Assembly (NCBI GenBank): GCA_021307315.1
Contig: JAJSPD010000016.1
Coordinates: forward strand, 496,001-560,000
Direction of reading: 5' to 3'
Origin: Bisporella sp. PMI_857
Taxonomy: Eukaryota > Ascomycota > Leotiomycetes > Helotiales > Helotiaceae
Length of the DNA stretch: 64,000 bases
Shown here: piece by piece, positions 1 through 10,807 of the stretch
Numbering within the stretch: position 1 is the first letter of the stretch
How the letters are laid out: each line of letters opens with the position of its first letter
Made by a program: the position numbers and the translations under genes
The notes under the pieces: model-generated
The model's database searches: none
What the model was told of the DNA's origin: nothing
What the model saw: the letters and a program-made list of their open reading frames with translations, nothing else

Positions 1-3000
1 ATTAGCTCCACGATCCAGAAGCATCTTTGCGAGGTACTCTTTCGAATGATAGTCAATTGCTTCTTCTAAGGCTTTATCTCCGAATAGAGCGCCCATTTTG
101 ATAAGTTTCTCTGCCGCATACATATTACCGCCAAAAATAGCCTGGTCTATGGGGTACATAGTAGAGGCTCCTTTACCGTTCACATCTGCACCGTTACGTA
201 GCATAAAGTCGAAAACATCATCTTTACGAGCTTGTATTGCGCCTTTAAGAGGTGTGCGATACGTTGAATCGCTTGAACCATTGATATCAGCTCCATGGGT
301 AAGTAGAAGTTGCATGATAGATATATCACCCCGTTTGGCCGCATTGTGAAGCGCTCGGCTTCCAGTACTTTTGGCTGCCGAGACGGCGCCATATTTTAAT
401 AGTACTTGAATAGTATCTATTTTAGCATGGGTACAAGCAATATTCAGTGGATTGAAATATCCAGTAGGGGGAGTATTGACATCAACCTTATTCATCACCA
501 GAGTTACTGCTGCTTCGTCTTTATCTTGCAATAGTGCGGCCGATAGTGGCGGGCCATGATAAGGACTTCCAGGATATAAGTCGTGACCATGGGCTATAAG
601 CAGATGAATCACTTCACAGTGGCCGCCTTCTGCAGCAGCATGAAGAGCGCTACCATCAGAACCACCATGCGCGTTGACGATACTTCCGGCTTCGAGCAAT
701 CTTTTCACAATCTGAACACTTCCACCTGCTGCCGCCGCGCTATTAGACGCCATAGTGTTAGTTGACATTATTTGCCATGGATCCGGTCAATTATCTTCTG
801 TTACTGACCAGATTAGAAAAGATCGACTTACTGCAATGGTCGCCAGTACTTGCTACAATATGGGGAATTCGGATCAGCGCCTTCTTGAAGGAGCAAATTA
901 ACAATATCAACAAATCCAGCCGAGGAAGCTGCGGCTAAGCCCGATCCTAAAACCTCTTTACTCGTATTTGTCGTGGTATCGTTTGCTAACAAGTACTCCA
1001 CCACAGAAGAAAGCCCATACAGGCAAGCATAATACATCGGCGGAGAAAAGTCCTGCATATTATGGCTCACCACCCCCATATGGACCTCTTTTCCACCATA
1101 TATTCCAATTCTGTCAGGATTATATATGTTCAAAAAGTTCATGAGGTTGTTCTCGTTGTTGACATCAAACAGTCGCATGAAGAGGGCCTTCATGCGCTCA
1201 CGGTCTTCTTCATCCATCGTGGCTGATGCGGTGAGATGTGCCATCCAGTGTAGTCCAGCATAGGCAAGAAGAGGAAATTCTTTGTGGTCAATTCGGCTAA
1301 CCTTCTTCCCGTTATTGAAGTCTAGCAGGTAAACCAAGCATGTTTGCGTAATGAAACTATGGCATAACGTAGGACTAATTTGAAGAGATCGAGGTAGTGT
1401 ATCTTCCGCGCGGGTCGATAAGATGAACTCTTTGACAGAAAAATGTGCAAACTGCAACACTCGAATATCTGGAGCTATACTGCCAAATCGGTACGGGCCT
1501 TCCCTTCGCAATTCCGAGGAAGGATCATTAGGTAAATCGCTAAGTGATACAAGACTAGAACAGACCTGCAAGATATCATATGCATCAGGAAACCGCTCTT
1601 CGATGCTGAAATATTGCGATTCGAGATTTACTGCTGTAGCCTCAGCGACTTCTTGGATGGTCATGGGCCGTTCCGAAAACGCCAGGAACACTAGAACTGT
1701 CTTCATCTCACGATGATAAATTTCAGGAATATTTCTCAATATACGTGCATATGTAGTGTCAAGCGTTTTGGGGAGATTGTTTAGCTCCTCTCGAATTCGG
1801 GATGGCTTTAGACATTTCCTAAGCTCATTCAGTTGACAAAATACCCAGCGGAACCTGCTAAGTCAGTGGCTCACATAGAAAATTGTAAAGTAGAAACTTA
1901 CATGCCTTTGGCATTGGTGGTTAATTTATTTTCGATCTCCTCCTTCACATTATTGGGCCAACGCTTGAGACGCATATCTTTTGATAGACATGAACGGACA
2001 TGGCAGCGGATGTCTTCATCAACAAGCGCGGAAACTATGTCCACGTCAATGTCGCACATTTCAGTCATCTCTCTTGTAATTGCGCCTTCTGGCCGGCTAG
2101 CAACAAAAATGTTAGTGGTGCCAGCACCGTTCTTGATATCTCTCAAAGCATTAAGAACCTCGTTGCACTCTTCTTCTGCTTCATCCATGCACTCATCTAG
2201 AGCATCAATGACAATATAGGCCGTCGAACTTCGATCCAAGATTAATATGAGTGTCTCAATTAGTTGCTCTGAGCTTGGTGTTACGCCTTTGCATTGAGAC
2301 ATAAGCTCTTGAACTTCTGGGACCAGGTCCTCTGACTTCAAGCAATATTGTCTGACTAATGATTGTAGAAGTCCAAGAGATGTACGCTTAGTCTGATCCC
2401 TAAAGTCAAAGTAGTAATAAAGGAGCAGCCCATTACTACCAGCCAGGCTCGTTGAAATATGGTCGATCACAGCAGACGTAAGAACAGTCTTGCCAGCGCC
2501 GGGAATGCCATGCATCCACATGAGCTTCCTTTTGCCATTCATAAATGATTTGAACTGCAGCGAGCCGATGAGCCATTCGCAAGTTCCCTTCTCCTTGTTT
2601 TTCTTCGCCGCGATATGATTTATTGTCGGATCGCTTCCACTCAGCCAGTTTAAAATCCTCTCCTTCTCTTGATTCTTCTGAAGGTCTTCAACCGCATTCT
2701 CAACACTAGCGCTGATGGCTCCATTGTCACCAGCCAGCGCAAGGACAAAGTTCAGCTTATGCTCTCTAACCTTCTTTAAAATGGCCTCGATCTTACCCGC
2801 CTCCAGCGGCCACTGCATCCTACGCTTCAAATTCGAGCTGACCGTCAAGCTTTTCAATTTCTCATCTAACTCCTTCAAAGCGGCATTGCAGTCTCCGAAA
2901 GATCCATCTAACGACTTGAGTATCACGAATCGCCCCTCTTTCGAAGACTCGATGAGCAGTTTGAGGTTCTCGAGAATGCTTCTGAGAGAACTGAGCTCAT

Positions 3001-3118
3001 CTATAACTTTTTGGATCTCTTTGGGGGCATTGCGGGCTGTGCTTATGTATTCGTAGCAGGACGAGAGAATGATCCCACTGAATTGAATGAGTTGGATGGC
3101 TGTTGCGGCTTCCGCCAT
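1..3118 (-). CDS. NACHT-ankyrin (NLR-like STAND) protein, 3' end beyond window
   Basis: Exons (minus): 3118-1902, 1854-832, 739-<1; 993 codons are visible and the frame is still open at the edge. The N-terminal ~130 residues look like the helical fungal STAND N-terminal domain. The NACHT NTPase follows, with Walker A GIPGAGKT (K210) and a Walker B-like stretch YIVIDALDEC near residue 300. After intron 1 comes the typical NACHT-ankyrin linker (FRWVFCQLNELRKCLKPSR). The third exon is a run of ankyrin repeats (ALHAAAEGGH, ALHNAAKRGD, LLLTHGADIN). Splice choices restore this continuity: intron 1 is 47 bp, and intron 2 is 740-831, ending at a TAG after CTAAC. In fungi such proteins are intracellular sensors linked to non-self recognition and heterokaryon incompatibility. 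The partner and effector here are unknown. No frame breaks are seen in the visible part. Confidence 0.88.
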
Positions 3119-3952
3119 ATTTTAGTCATGCCACGATGAGCTTTGTTACACTTTTAACCGAATAAGTGCTATATCTCTTTGTCATGGAATTTGAAATACT
3201 TGTCGCTTTAGCATTTGGGGGAAATGAAATTGAACAAAAGCTGCCTGGAGATGTTGAACCATAAGGCATAGTTTCATCCGATCAGCCACAGATGGGCTGA
3301 AGCCATAGCGGCAGTGCTTGGCGAATCATAACTGCTTCTCCATCAGGGGCTGTTCAGCTCATTTTGCGACATTTAGAGGAGACTGTGACTTTTATAAACT
3401 AGAAGTTTTAACTAGCGTGATTGGCCATTTGAGGTAAGGAACTTGGTCGATTTCTTGAGGTGTATCGATGTTGCATTGTTCAATCTGGATGTCGCAGCAA
3501 TGTCACCCACAGAGGAGAATCACTGAAATTCAGGATGTCAGCATATTTTATTTACGAGATGTATGACCTTATAGGCCAGAAAGGAGAATGTTCCCCGATA
3601 AAAGAAAAACCGAAACCAAAGAGACAATCTGAATAAGTATCGTACGCAAATACAGAGTGCCACTCCAAAAAAATATTGCCCTCGTGGAGAAGAAAAACGT
3701 TGAAAATAAATATAAAGCATACCCATGAACAACGGTCAGTATATCAAGATCGGAGACAAACCGTCGGCATCCATTTATGAATCGTCCTCGGGATATAGAA
3801 ATTTAAGACAGCAAGGTTAAGTATCGACTGCGCGGATGGAGGGGAAGAAGCCCTAGCGTATATAATAAAGATATTTAACTACGTACTGTCTTGTCAGACC
3901 CTCTAGGAAGAATTTCTTCTCATTTCGAGGCCCAAAACATTGCTGATCGTCG
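3119..3952. other. intergenic, AT-rich, nothing recognised
   Basis: Promoter side of the NACHT-ankyrin gene. The only open frames here are short, AT-rich and without family resemblance. No RNA gene or repeat was recognised. Confidence 0.5.
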
Positions 3953-4639
3953 TTAATTGTCTTCCGTGAGATCACGTTGAAATGCCTTGAGTTCGTTGTC
4001 GATAACATCTATGAACTTCTTCTTGCCAGCTAAATAGCTTTTTAATCGCGAGATGTTGACATCCTCTAATTGCTTGATACGGCTCTGAGATGCTTCGCTG
4101 TGGCTTTGTTCGGTCAGAAAATCGAAAATTTTGTTTTGTGTCGGCAAAATTAAGACGCGGAATAGAGGTCAGAAGAAGAAACGATCATGAAATCGTAGTT
4201 AATAATCCATTTAACAGTGGTTGGCATCATTAATCCTTTAGGAATGTCCAAATACGGTTGACTAGGTGTCGCTTTAATCTCGCTCGGTGACAAGCTCTGG
4301 CTTTATCGTTTTTGAAACAGATGCTGCACCGGAAGACTCGATGTTAAGCATCAATCTTGACCTCGAAGAAGTCGGCTGCATATTTTCGCAAGTTGAGGTG
4401 GACTTACTGGGTCTCAGCGATTTCTTACCCCTGCCTCCACAAAGGCTCTTGCCCTTCAATTGTTTCGGCCGCAGTGTCTGTTTGTACATTTTCGAGGGAT
4501 TCCTTTGGTCCCATTCATCGTCGTCGTAGTTATAGGCTTTGTTCGCTTGGTCCCTAGGGCTTGGAACCTTTGATATACCAGTGGATGGTATTCTACTACT
4601 CAGTGGCTTTTGAGCGGTGTATCTTGATGGCAAAGCCAT
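3953..4639 (-). CDS. small hypothetical protein, two possible exons
   Basis: A 121-codon frame begins at a good ATG (4639, MALPSRYTAQ) and ends at 4274. It is basic and low in complexity, with serine- and lysine-rich stretches and an acidic DDDEWD patch. A second same-strand open stretch (4147-3953) has no ATG but looks helical and charged (KSYLAGKKKFIDVIDNELK). It could be a 3' exon joined by an intron somewhere between about 4280 and 4110, but I could not find a convincing donor/acceptor pair. I do not recognise the family. RNA reads would decide whether this is one gene, one exon or nothing. Confidence 0.35.
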
Positions 4640-4734
4640 CCGGTGGTAGGTGACGTCGTATTCTTGTGTACTTATGTTGAAGATACTTTAGCATAAAGCT
4701 AACCACAGTCTCAGGCTCGAGGATCAGTCGGCCA

Positions 4735-5165
4735 TAAGCTTCGGGGCATGGTAACATTGCAACGCCTCACGACCTGAAGGTCCACATTGATCGCATACCT
4801 TCTCAGCTGTAGGAACCTTTATAGAGTCCTCCGCCTCATGCCCCCTGCCCCTGCGGAAGCATATATCGCAAATCTGCCTGTCATATAATGGATAAGTCGT
4901 CCTTGGGTATCTATTAGCCTTTCCCGCCTAGTGCTCGCCACATTTCCTGCATCCCTTGGACTTTAAGTATCTCTCATTCTCTCCATAGGGGGCTTTGTTA
5001 CGGATCTTTCACTTCAAAGAGCTTCCCTCGGATGCACTGGGACTTGCCGTTTTCCTTCTCAAAATTCACAAGAGCCATTGGTAAATGATGTCAAATCGAC
5101 GGAGCACCTTCAAGCTGGATATGATCTATCTCGAGTGGACAAACCGCCTTGTTATAGAATTCTTG
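4735..5165 (-). pseudogene. decayed Cys-rich (zinc-finger-like) coding relic
   Basis: Read on the minus strand, the stretch contains protein-like pieces in two frames. Upstream there is KAVCPLEIDHIQLEGAPS, then a stop, then MALVNFEKENGKSQCIRGK. After a one-base frame change come YLKSKGCRKCGEH, a stop, then RQICDICFRRGRGHE and EKVCDQCGPSGREALQC. The CxxC pairs (CRKC, CDIC, CDQC) suggest a zinc-binding protein. Two in-frame stops and one frame change argue for decay, although unrecognised introns could explain part of it. Family not identified. Confidence 0.35.
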
Positions 5166-5933
5166 AGTAACAGATATTGTGCTTGAATCAAACTAATATG
5201 TACCTGATGACTCTAAGTATGGCCTCTTCGATTATGTGCAAACCAATTTAACATGATGTGACACTGGAAAGATAGGAGCCAATTAGATGCAGCGGTTAAA
5301 TTTAACTTCGTGGTTTCAATCTGCTGTAAATGCCAATTTTGCGGCCTATCTTGTGGTATTTCAGCAGAGAGCTAAGCAAATAAGGCTTCATAGACAAACT
5401 GAGGTGAAGTAGGTATCTCTGAAGTCTCGCCTTGCGCGTTTGCATAGAATCAATGGCATGATAGCTTAGACATCAATCCAACAGAAGATACTCAAATACT
5501 GGAAGATGAGTTCAAGCAAAAGAGCTGAACAGTTGAACAGCGCTTCATTCTGACTTACCTATCACCAGTTAAATTCCCATCTTCGATGGTTCAAACTTTT
5601 GAAACATCAAAGTGCTATTGCAGAGCACTGCGTCACTAAATATCGTGCTAGGCATCGCGACATTATAGGCGGACCAGGCTTTGTGTTAGGTTGCAAACAA
5701 ACATTGCATGACTGCTTAATAACCTCTGTTTACTGTTCGAGAAGGATAGAATAAAGGAGGAAGACCCGGTATCAATGGATTTTACCAATAATGGAAGATA
5801 ATTGTTGTGAATTGTCGAAGCCGGAGGGTAATGCTAAACTTGTGTGTTAGCGCTCGCTGTGGGGCATTGAACTTCTTGGCGTATTCCAAGAAAAGACGGT
5901 TGATACATCTTCATATGTCATTACACAGCTTCA
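5166..5933. other. intergenic, promoter side of the FAD oxidoreductase
   Basis: AT-rich sequence between the Cys-rich relic and the FAD oxidoreductase start at 5934. No gene, repeat or RNA recognised. Confidence 0.5.
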
Positions 5934-7706
5934 ATGAGCTTGTCTAGGGGAGCATTTGCTGCTCGGGGCCGAAGATTCCCCCTCAAGCTGCGAAATACTA
6001 ATACTTCTAGTACACAGCGTTTGCCCGGTCCATATTGCGGTCATGGAGTCTTATATGCTCAATTTCATTCCGGCACACATGCACGCTGGCCAACCTATCC
6101 GATACAACCATTGTATATGATACCTTCTCCTCAAGAGCATATGCGCACAGGTTATCGGCAATTCTCGACTACGCCATCATTCTTGGATCCAGTCAGTCGG
6201 CATAATGAAATCGTCAAAGGCATCTCTGTCGCAGTCCGCGAATTCTACAAAAGGAAAGAGAAATTTCGAATATACCATGGCTCTACAAATAGCACAAGGT
6301 CGTCTGTGCTGAAGAAGAATTTGGTGGATACAAGCAGCTTATCAAACGTGCTGAAGATTGATGTGGAAAAAAAAACATGCCTCGTTGAGCCGAATGTGTC
6401 TATGGACCGCCTGGTCGAAGCTACGTTGAAACACGGCTTGGTACCACCAGTAGTTATGGAGTTTCCTGGCATAACGGTAGGTGGTGGTTATTCAGGGACA
6501 TCTGGCGAGAGCAGCTCTTTCAAGCATGGATTTTTCGACAGGACAATTAATCGCGTCGAGATGGTTCTTGCGGATGGCGAGGTTGTGTCAATTTCGCCGA
6601 ATGAGAAAGGAGATCTGTTCAATGGTGCCGCCGGCGCTGTAGGAAGTATGGGAGTCACGACCATGGTGGAACTTCAACTTCATGAGGCGAAGAAATATGT
6701 TGAGACCACCTACCATCCTGTAGCAAATATGAAGGATGCAATTTCCAAGCTCAAAGACTTCACTTCGAATAATGAGCTTGATTACGTAGACGGAATCATG
6801 TTTTCCAAGTCCCAGGGAGCCATTGTCACTGGCTGTATGACTGATGAAGTCAAGGAAGGAGTTGTAACCCAAAACTTTAGCAATGCTTTTGATCCTTGGT
6901 TCTACCTCCATGTGCAAGACAAGATTACCAACAACCCAAACCCAACAGTAGAAGCTATTCCGCTAGGCGAGTATCTTTTCAGATATGACCGCGGAGGGTT
7001 CTGGGTTGGTAGGTCAGCTTTTGAATATATGAAATTTCCCTTCAACAAGTTCACTAGATGGTTCTTGGACGACTTCCTGCACACAAGAATGCTGTATACA
7101 GCTTTACATGCAAGTGGTCAATCGAAGAAGTACGTAGTCCAAGACCTCGCTCTACCATATTCAACAGCAGAAGAATTCGTCAACTACACAGATTCGGCGC
7201 TCGGCATATATCCGTTATGGCTCTGCCCGCTCAAACAGAATCCCCTCCCAACCATGCATCCTCAATCGAACGAATACGAAGCAGACGGCAAAACCTTGAA
7301 GCAAATGCTGAACGTCGGACTCTGGGGCTTCGGTCCGCAGAACCACGCCGACTTCATCAAGGCAAACCGAGACTTGGAACGCAAGCTGCGCGAACTAGGC
7401 GGCATGAAATGGCTGTACGCACATACGTACTACGACGAAGCCGAGTTCTGGCAGATGTACGACCGGAAGTGGTATGACGGGCTGCGGGCGAAATATGGCG
7501 CGACCTCGCTGCCCAGCGTGTACGAGAAGGTCAAGGTCGACGTCGGCGCCGAGAAGAAGGCCGAGGAGTCGAACTCAACGCTCTTCCGCTGGCTGATTAA
7601 TACCTGGCCGTTTGGCGGCCTCTATGGGATTCGGAAGGCTATCGCTAGCAAGACGTACCTTGCGGCGAGGAAAGCTACCTGGAGAACTTATAGGAGGTCT
7701 GGTTGA
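5934..7706 (+). CDS. FAD-linked oxidoreductase, delta(24)-sterol reductase (DHCR24)-like
   Basis: Intronless, 590 residues. The first ~90 residues are Arg/Ser-rich, nearly free of acidic residues, and end near RQFSTTPSF, a pattern typical of fungal mitochondrial presequences. From about residue 110 the FAD_binding_4 (PCMH-type) fold follows: VDTSSLSNVLKIDVEKKTC, then EFPGITVGGGYSGTSGESSS (around 176-195) and FNGAAGAVGSMGVTT. This is the arrangement of the DIMINUTO/DHCR24 group, whose members reduce a sterol side-chain double bond using FAD and NADPH. The protein is longer than the usual ~500-520 residues because of the N-terminal extension. The substrate is not certain: many fungal homologues are annotated only as FAD-binding proteins. 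The ATG used is the first in frame. Confidence 0.82.
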   Translation: MSLSRGAFAARGRRFPLKLRNTNTSSTQRLPGPYCGHGVLYAQFHSGTHARWPTYPIQPLYMIPSPQEHMRTGYRQFSTTPSFLDPVSRHNEIVKGISVAVREFYKRKEKFRIYHGSTNSTRSSVLKKNLVDTSSLSNVLKIDVEKKTCLVEPNVSMDRLVEATLKHGLVPPVVMEFPGITVGGGYSGTSGESSSFKHGFFDRTINRVEMVLADGEVVSISPNEKGDLFNGAAGAVGSMGVTTMVELQLHEAKKYVETTYHPVANMKDAISKLKDFTSNNELDYVDGIMFSKSQGAIVTGCMTDEVKEGVVTQNFSNAFDPWFYLHVQDKITNNPNPTVEAIPLGEYLFRYDRGGFWVGRSAFEYMKFPFNKFTRWFLDDFLHTRMLYTALHASGQSKKYVVQDLALPYSTAEEFVNYTDSALGIYPLWLCPLKQNPLPTMHPQSNEYEADGKTLKQMLNVGLWGFGPQNHADFIKANRDLERKLRELGGMKWLYAHTYYDEAEFWQMYDRKWYDGLRAKYGATSLPSVYEKVKVDVGAEKKAEESNSTLFRWLINTWPFGGLYGIRKAIASKTYLAARKATWRTYRRSG

Positions 7707-8278
7707 AGAAGGGGGATAATCTTCCGGATACGGAGATCTGTACAAAAATGTCTGTATTATATTTACGATTTAGAACTAGAAATTACCTCGAGGTAGATTG
7801 TTGTCTTGTAACTGTAACTAAGTATAGCCAGTTATCAACTTTGTTCCCAGACATTTCAATGGCCTTACCATTATTACAATCTATCGTTGACAGCAGACTC
7901 AAGATCCTTTGTGTCTTGCTGGTTGCTAAAGGAGCCTTATCGCACCTCTTTGCTCTCAGACTCATGTTCGGGATTCTCAATAATAAACGGGGGCATCCCA
8001 TGCAGCACCAGCTAATGTAGCTTTAGGCTTCTTCTGCGTCAGGATTATAAAATCGAAGGTGGTCTCAACCGGCTACCTGTTTACATCTGTAATGACTTGG
8101 CCGTTGGTGATGGTCCGCTAGCCAGGCTATGGGGAAGTGGTTTCCCGGTACCAGGAGGCCGCAATAAAAGTCCCATGTCTCCCGTCTCGTGGGTAGGAAG
8201 CGCTGCCTCTCTAGGCTGAATTATAGTCTATAAAGTGTCTACAATCGTCAATCCTCGTGAGATGACATGAGCACATGT
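7707..8278. other. intergenic between two convergent genes
   Basis: Shared 3' region of the FAD oxidoreductase (+) and BOR1-like transporter (-). No gene, RNA or repeat recognised. Confidence 0.5.
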
Positions 8279-10480
8279 TTACTCTGGCTGCCGACTGATG
8301 CTCCTCCTCCTCATCCCTGGTCTACCGGACATCTCGATGCCCTCCCCGTCCCTCCGCTTCACACCCGCCCCAGGTCCTTCACCACGCTCCGCAGCCGCCT
8401 GCTCGCCATCTACGGCGCCTCCACTTAACACACCGCCCTCCCCGCCGCTCCCACCGGTACTCTCTACCTTATCCTCCGCATCCTCCCCATAATTCCCACC
8501 CACGCTGATCATCGTAAACGGGCTCGCGGTCGGCGCATCCAAGATCCTCAGCTCCTCCTCGGTAAACCACCTCGGGAGGACCCACGTCCGGAACGGGATC
8601 AGCAGCAAGATGATAATGGGGAAGCCCACGGCAGCGATGGTCTGCGTGATAGCGAACGTGCCTCCGAAACCCACGAGCTGGATCGCGACGAAGATCCATA
8701 TCGCGCCGCGCCGCTCAATGCGCTTCAGCGGTTCCGAGGCCGGGGTGAGCGAGCGGTCTTTGCAGAGGAAGAGGAGCTTTAGCGTGATCCCGTTGCCCTC
8801 GAGGGCTTGGACGCCCATCACAAAGAACAGGCCCGCTAGGACGCCCTGCGGGATCAGATGCAGCACCACGAGCAGCGGGCCGGTCATGGTACCTAGCGTT
8901 AGCAGCCCCTGCGCGAGGTTCGACACGCGCTGCTCGACAACGTGAGATACCTTCGTGACGACGTGCCCTTTGCTGGCGGATTTCTCGTCCGGGTCCGCCA
9001 CGACGGACGCCACGCACAGAGAGGCAGTGTGGAAGGGCGCTTGCGGGATGAGCCCGTTGGGGAAGGGGATCCCGAGGAGCCCTGCCACGCCGGTTGTGGT
9101 GCCTAGGAGGAAGATGTCCCAGTGGAAGCCGGCGGGTTTGCGGAGCGGGAACTCGGTGCCTTGGGCTATGAGGGAGGATACTGTGCACGATTAGCGAATG
9201 TTTCGCACCGGCTGAAAAGGTTGTGGTAGGGAGTTGTTACCGTTGTGGTCGAAGTAGAAGAGGATGGTGAGGAGGATGGCGAAAGGGATGGCGATGAAGA
9301 CGTCGCCGAGCCGGATGTTCCAGAAGTCGATGAACCAGCTTCGGTCGATGGTTGGGAAGAAGGCTTTGCTGGTCGGTAAGACGCTGAGCTCGACGCGCGC
9401 CATTTTGCCGATGTGCACGAAGCCCGTAAAGAAGATGACCGTGAGAGGCGTGCCGTAGTCTTTGATGAAGACCCGGACGTAATGTTGGAACAGAGGACTG
9501 CTTCCGATGACGCCGCAGAGATAACCAACTGCAAGCACGAGGAGAGAAACCATGATGGACAGGTAGAAGCTTTCTCCGTTTGCTTGGCGAGTCAGGACCT
9601 GAATGCCTTTCTGCAGGTAGATGAATGCAACGTAGAAGCCGAAGATGTCGCAGCTGAAACGCGTAACGTATTTTATGGCGTTGCATGCGTTGGTTATAGC
9701 GAGGAACCAGTGCATTGCCATAGCCCAGAGGCCGATTAGCGCCATGAAGGAGAAGTAGTTTGTTCCTGATGGTACCATGATGTCGTAGACCGTGCTTTCA
9801 ATAATCGTCAGCGCCATACCCAGAGTACGAAGAGGGAAAAACTTACTAGTTGAATACAGTAATCGGGCCAGTAACTCCTACAATGACTAGTGGCTGCGCA
9901 GCAAATACAGCGAAGACTACGCTCCCTAAGACGGAAGCTAGAAGTACTTCGTTGACGCCGTAGCTCATCTTGGTTTTCTCAAACCTGTTGTCGGGTCAAT
10001 ATTGCCTTACTAAAGCGTACATGACGGAGGGCTTACATGTCTAGAGAAAAAGCTAGCGCTGGCAAAATACTATACATTAGTTAGTCTTCTCGTTAGCAAA
10101 TGCGATAGGGTAATAAGAAGTATAGAGAAGAGAAGAAGTAACACGGTTCAAAAAAAGAGAGCCTACTTCGCAAAATACATATACACCGTCGCAGGCACAA
10201 CACGATAATCCCACGCATCAAGCCAATCACTCACATAATACGGTGCCCGTCTTTTCACATCATTAACCATGCCCCGAAAGATCCTTACCTTCCACCACTT
10301 TTGCTCTCTCTTCGAACTCGCATTAGTATTCGTCGTCCCCAAGCCGATCGAGCTAGGTTCCTCCGCTCTCGAGGATAGATTCAGACGCGGGCGCCATGAT
10401 TTCCTGGGTGGGGCCGAGCCTGGGGAAGTGTTGTGCTGGAGGGAGGTGGGGAGCGAGTAGGTGGGGGTTGCGGTCGTCAT
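8279..10480 (-). CDS. BOR1: SLC4-type anion (borate/bicarbonate) transporter
   Basis: Exons: 10480-10167, 10069-10037, 9984-9847, 9794-9241, 9180-8279; 646 residues. Exon 2 is a 33-nt microexon encoding NILPALAFSLD, needed to link exon 1 (WDYRVVPATVYMYFA) to exon 3 (MFEKTKMSYGVNEVLLAS). Conserved SLC4 landmarks are QPLVIVGVTGPITVFNYTVY in the first membrane region, and SSLIAQGTEFPLRKPAGFHW across the last splice junction. Multiple membrane segments follow, then a glycine- and serine-rich cytoplasmic tail. Fungal members export borate or anions at the plasma membrane or vacuole. The length is slightly above that of yeast Bor1, mainly because of the tail. The ATG at 10480 is followed by a polar N-terminus. 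The gene lies tandem, downstream of the lipase gene. Confidence 0.92.
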
Positions 10481-10807
10481 TGTGGAAAATCAAGAGCTTT
10501 GAGGTTGGGTTGAGACATGAAGCACTATCGCAGTGTGATTCCCGTATAGATGAGTAGCTTTACGGGATCTGAAAAGATGGTTATTAGGGTGGAATTCAGG
10601 TGAAGATCATGACGTTGTAGTCAAAAGTGGGCCATGGGCTTGAAAGCACCAATCAGAATGGCTGCAGAAACAATTAATTGGAGGAGTCTGATATAAGAAA
10701 TGTATAAAGAAAATGCTTAATAGGCTGCTTTCCATGTTACTGTATCATTCACTACTTTGGGGTATCTCTCATCGCTCGTGGGAAACTACGCTACGAAAAT
10801 AGGACAA
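10481..10807. other. intergenic / BOR1 promoter
   Basis: 327 bp between the lipase stop (10808) and the BOR1 start codon. No specific site recognised. Confidence 0.5.

Noticed and set aside
7703..8020. 105-codon frame after the FAD oxidoreductase
   Set aside because: Overlaps the stop of the gene, is AT-rich 3' sequence, and resembles nothing known.
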